In this document: one piece after another, positions 63,753-64,000 of the stretch
Layout of the letters: the number at the start of each line of letters is the position of its first letter
Numbering within the stretch: the first letter of the stretch is position 1
Source of the DNA: Tenacibaculum tangerinum
Lineage (GTDB): Bacteria > Bacteroidota > Bacteroidia > Flavobacteriales > Flavobacteriaceae
Reading direction: 5' to 3'
DNA: 64,000 bases
Assembly: GCF_029853675.1 (NCBI RefSeq)
Contig: NZ_CP122539.1
Location: forward strand, 62,001 to 126,000
Notes under the pieces: generated by a model
Database searches by the model: none
What the model saw: only the letters and a program-made list of their open reading frames with translations
Told to the model about the DNA's origin: nothing
Translations under genes and position numbers: made by a program

Positions 63753-64000
63753 ATGGAATTCAAACAATACGATTTATCATTAAAAGACGAGGTAGAAAAC
63801 TTTACAAAGCAATTATTTTATGCATTGTTTAAAGATGTATGCCAAGAAAAAGCAGAACATTTAAAAGAAAAATTCGTAAAAATTTTAAATGGTCTTTTTG
63901 TTGAAAATCCTTCGGAAGTATGGCAAGTGTATCAACAAACATTTTGTGAAATACGAGAAAAGTTAGATTTAGATGCCCAAGCATTTGAAAAAACCGACCC
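63753..64000 (+). CDS. cysE: Probable serine O-acetyltransferase, N-terminal part (cut by window edge)
   Basis: The frame MEFKQYDLSLKDEVENFTKQ continues as a helical domain with LFYALFKDVCQEKAEHLKEK and NPSEVWQVYQQTFCEIREKL to the window end (about 82 residues). It resembles the N-terminal helical bundle of Bacteroidota serine acetyltransferases, but the catalytic hexapeptide-repeat part is outside the window. The operon context (sulfide production) supports cysE. The assignment is inference. Confidence 0.6.
   Translation, partial: MEFKQYDLSLKDEVENFTKQLFYALFKDVCQEKAEHLKEKFVKILNGLFVENPSEVWQVYQQTFCEIREKLDLDAQAFEKTD

Noticed and set aside
1..64000. tRNA or rRNA genes
   Set aside because: No cloverleaf or rRNA-like sequence was recognised on either strand by reading; a covariance search would be needed to exclude them.

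Overview
The window looks like chromosome of a marine-type flavobacterium (Bacteroidota, Flavobacteriaceae, close to Tenacibaculum or Polaribacter in flavour). The DNA is very AT-rich, the gliding genes gldF and gldG are present, NusB is the long Bacteroidota form, DUF1573 lipoprotein, YajC and DUF3276 genes are in typical flavobacterial settings, and one clear promoter has the Bacteroidota form TTG-N19-TAnnTTTG. The genus is inference. No rRNA or tRNA gene or CRISPR array was recognised.

Layout. 1-16.5 kb is core: coaE (cut by the window edge), YbbR-like protein, yajC, DUF1573, nusB and leucine dehydrogenase on the minus strand; an ABC exporter and DUF3276 protein on plus; a menaquinone-like cluster (hotdog thioesterase, alpha/beta hydrolase, isochorismate synthase) on minus; then a pRiA4b ORF-3-like protein, a YrdC/Sua5 enzyme, a GT2 glycosyltransferase, gcvP, a degenerate UbiA-like membrane protein and rlmH. 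16.6-20.7 kb holds an IS110-type transposase remnant and a 1267-residue RecD-like helicase fused to a PD-(D/E)XK-type nuclease, visibly less AT-rich than its surroundings and probably acquired.

21.3-40.7 kb is the most interesting region. It is a one-way (minus strand) array of small, mostly unrelated genes (lipoproteins, secreted and membrane proteins, an S41 peptidase, a VOC-like protein, a beta-propeller protein, an Mrr-like nuclease, a three-gene transporter-like unit, a DUF1851/Tdi1-like protein). They are separated by long imperfect palindromes, mostly about 135 bp. In ten units the 9-10 bases at one end recur exactly inverted at the other end, and the sequence differs from unit to unit; an eleventh matches with one change. 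This is what integron gene cassettes and their attC sites produce. No integrase gene is visible, so the region resembles a cluster of attC sites lacking an integrase (CALIN), but with unusual site sequences. An IS3-family element interrupts one cassette, and a composite of a MITE-like element plus a second repeat is copied through the left half. Two direct repeats of about 90 bp and two different GC-rich tandem repeats lie near the edges of the region.

41-54.5 kb returns to core: DUF2911, DinB-like, aquaporin, epimerase, a heptamer repeat tract, gldG-gldF, a TIG lipoprotein, an ABM-domain protein, a SAM hydroxide adenosyltransferase, phoH, purC, and a two-subunit molybdenum hydroxylase. 54.7-64 kb is an assimilatory sulfate reduction operon: Rrf2 regulator, DUF2061, cysH, cysD, cysN, siroheme sulfite reductase, cobA, the siroheme-synthase dehydrogenase domain, a thioredoxin-reductase-like ferredoxin reductase, a [2Fe-2S] ferredoxin and the start of a probable cysE. 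Together these activate and reduce sulfate, make the siroheme cofactor, deliver electrons and probably make the cysteine precursor.

Four genes outside mobile elements are frameshifted. Three of the shifts fall in runs of seven identical bases, two of these in the A_AAA_AAA register known from -1 frameshift sites; sequencing error is the main alternative.
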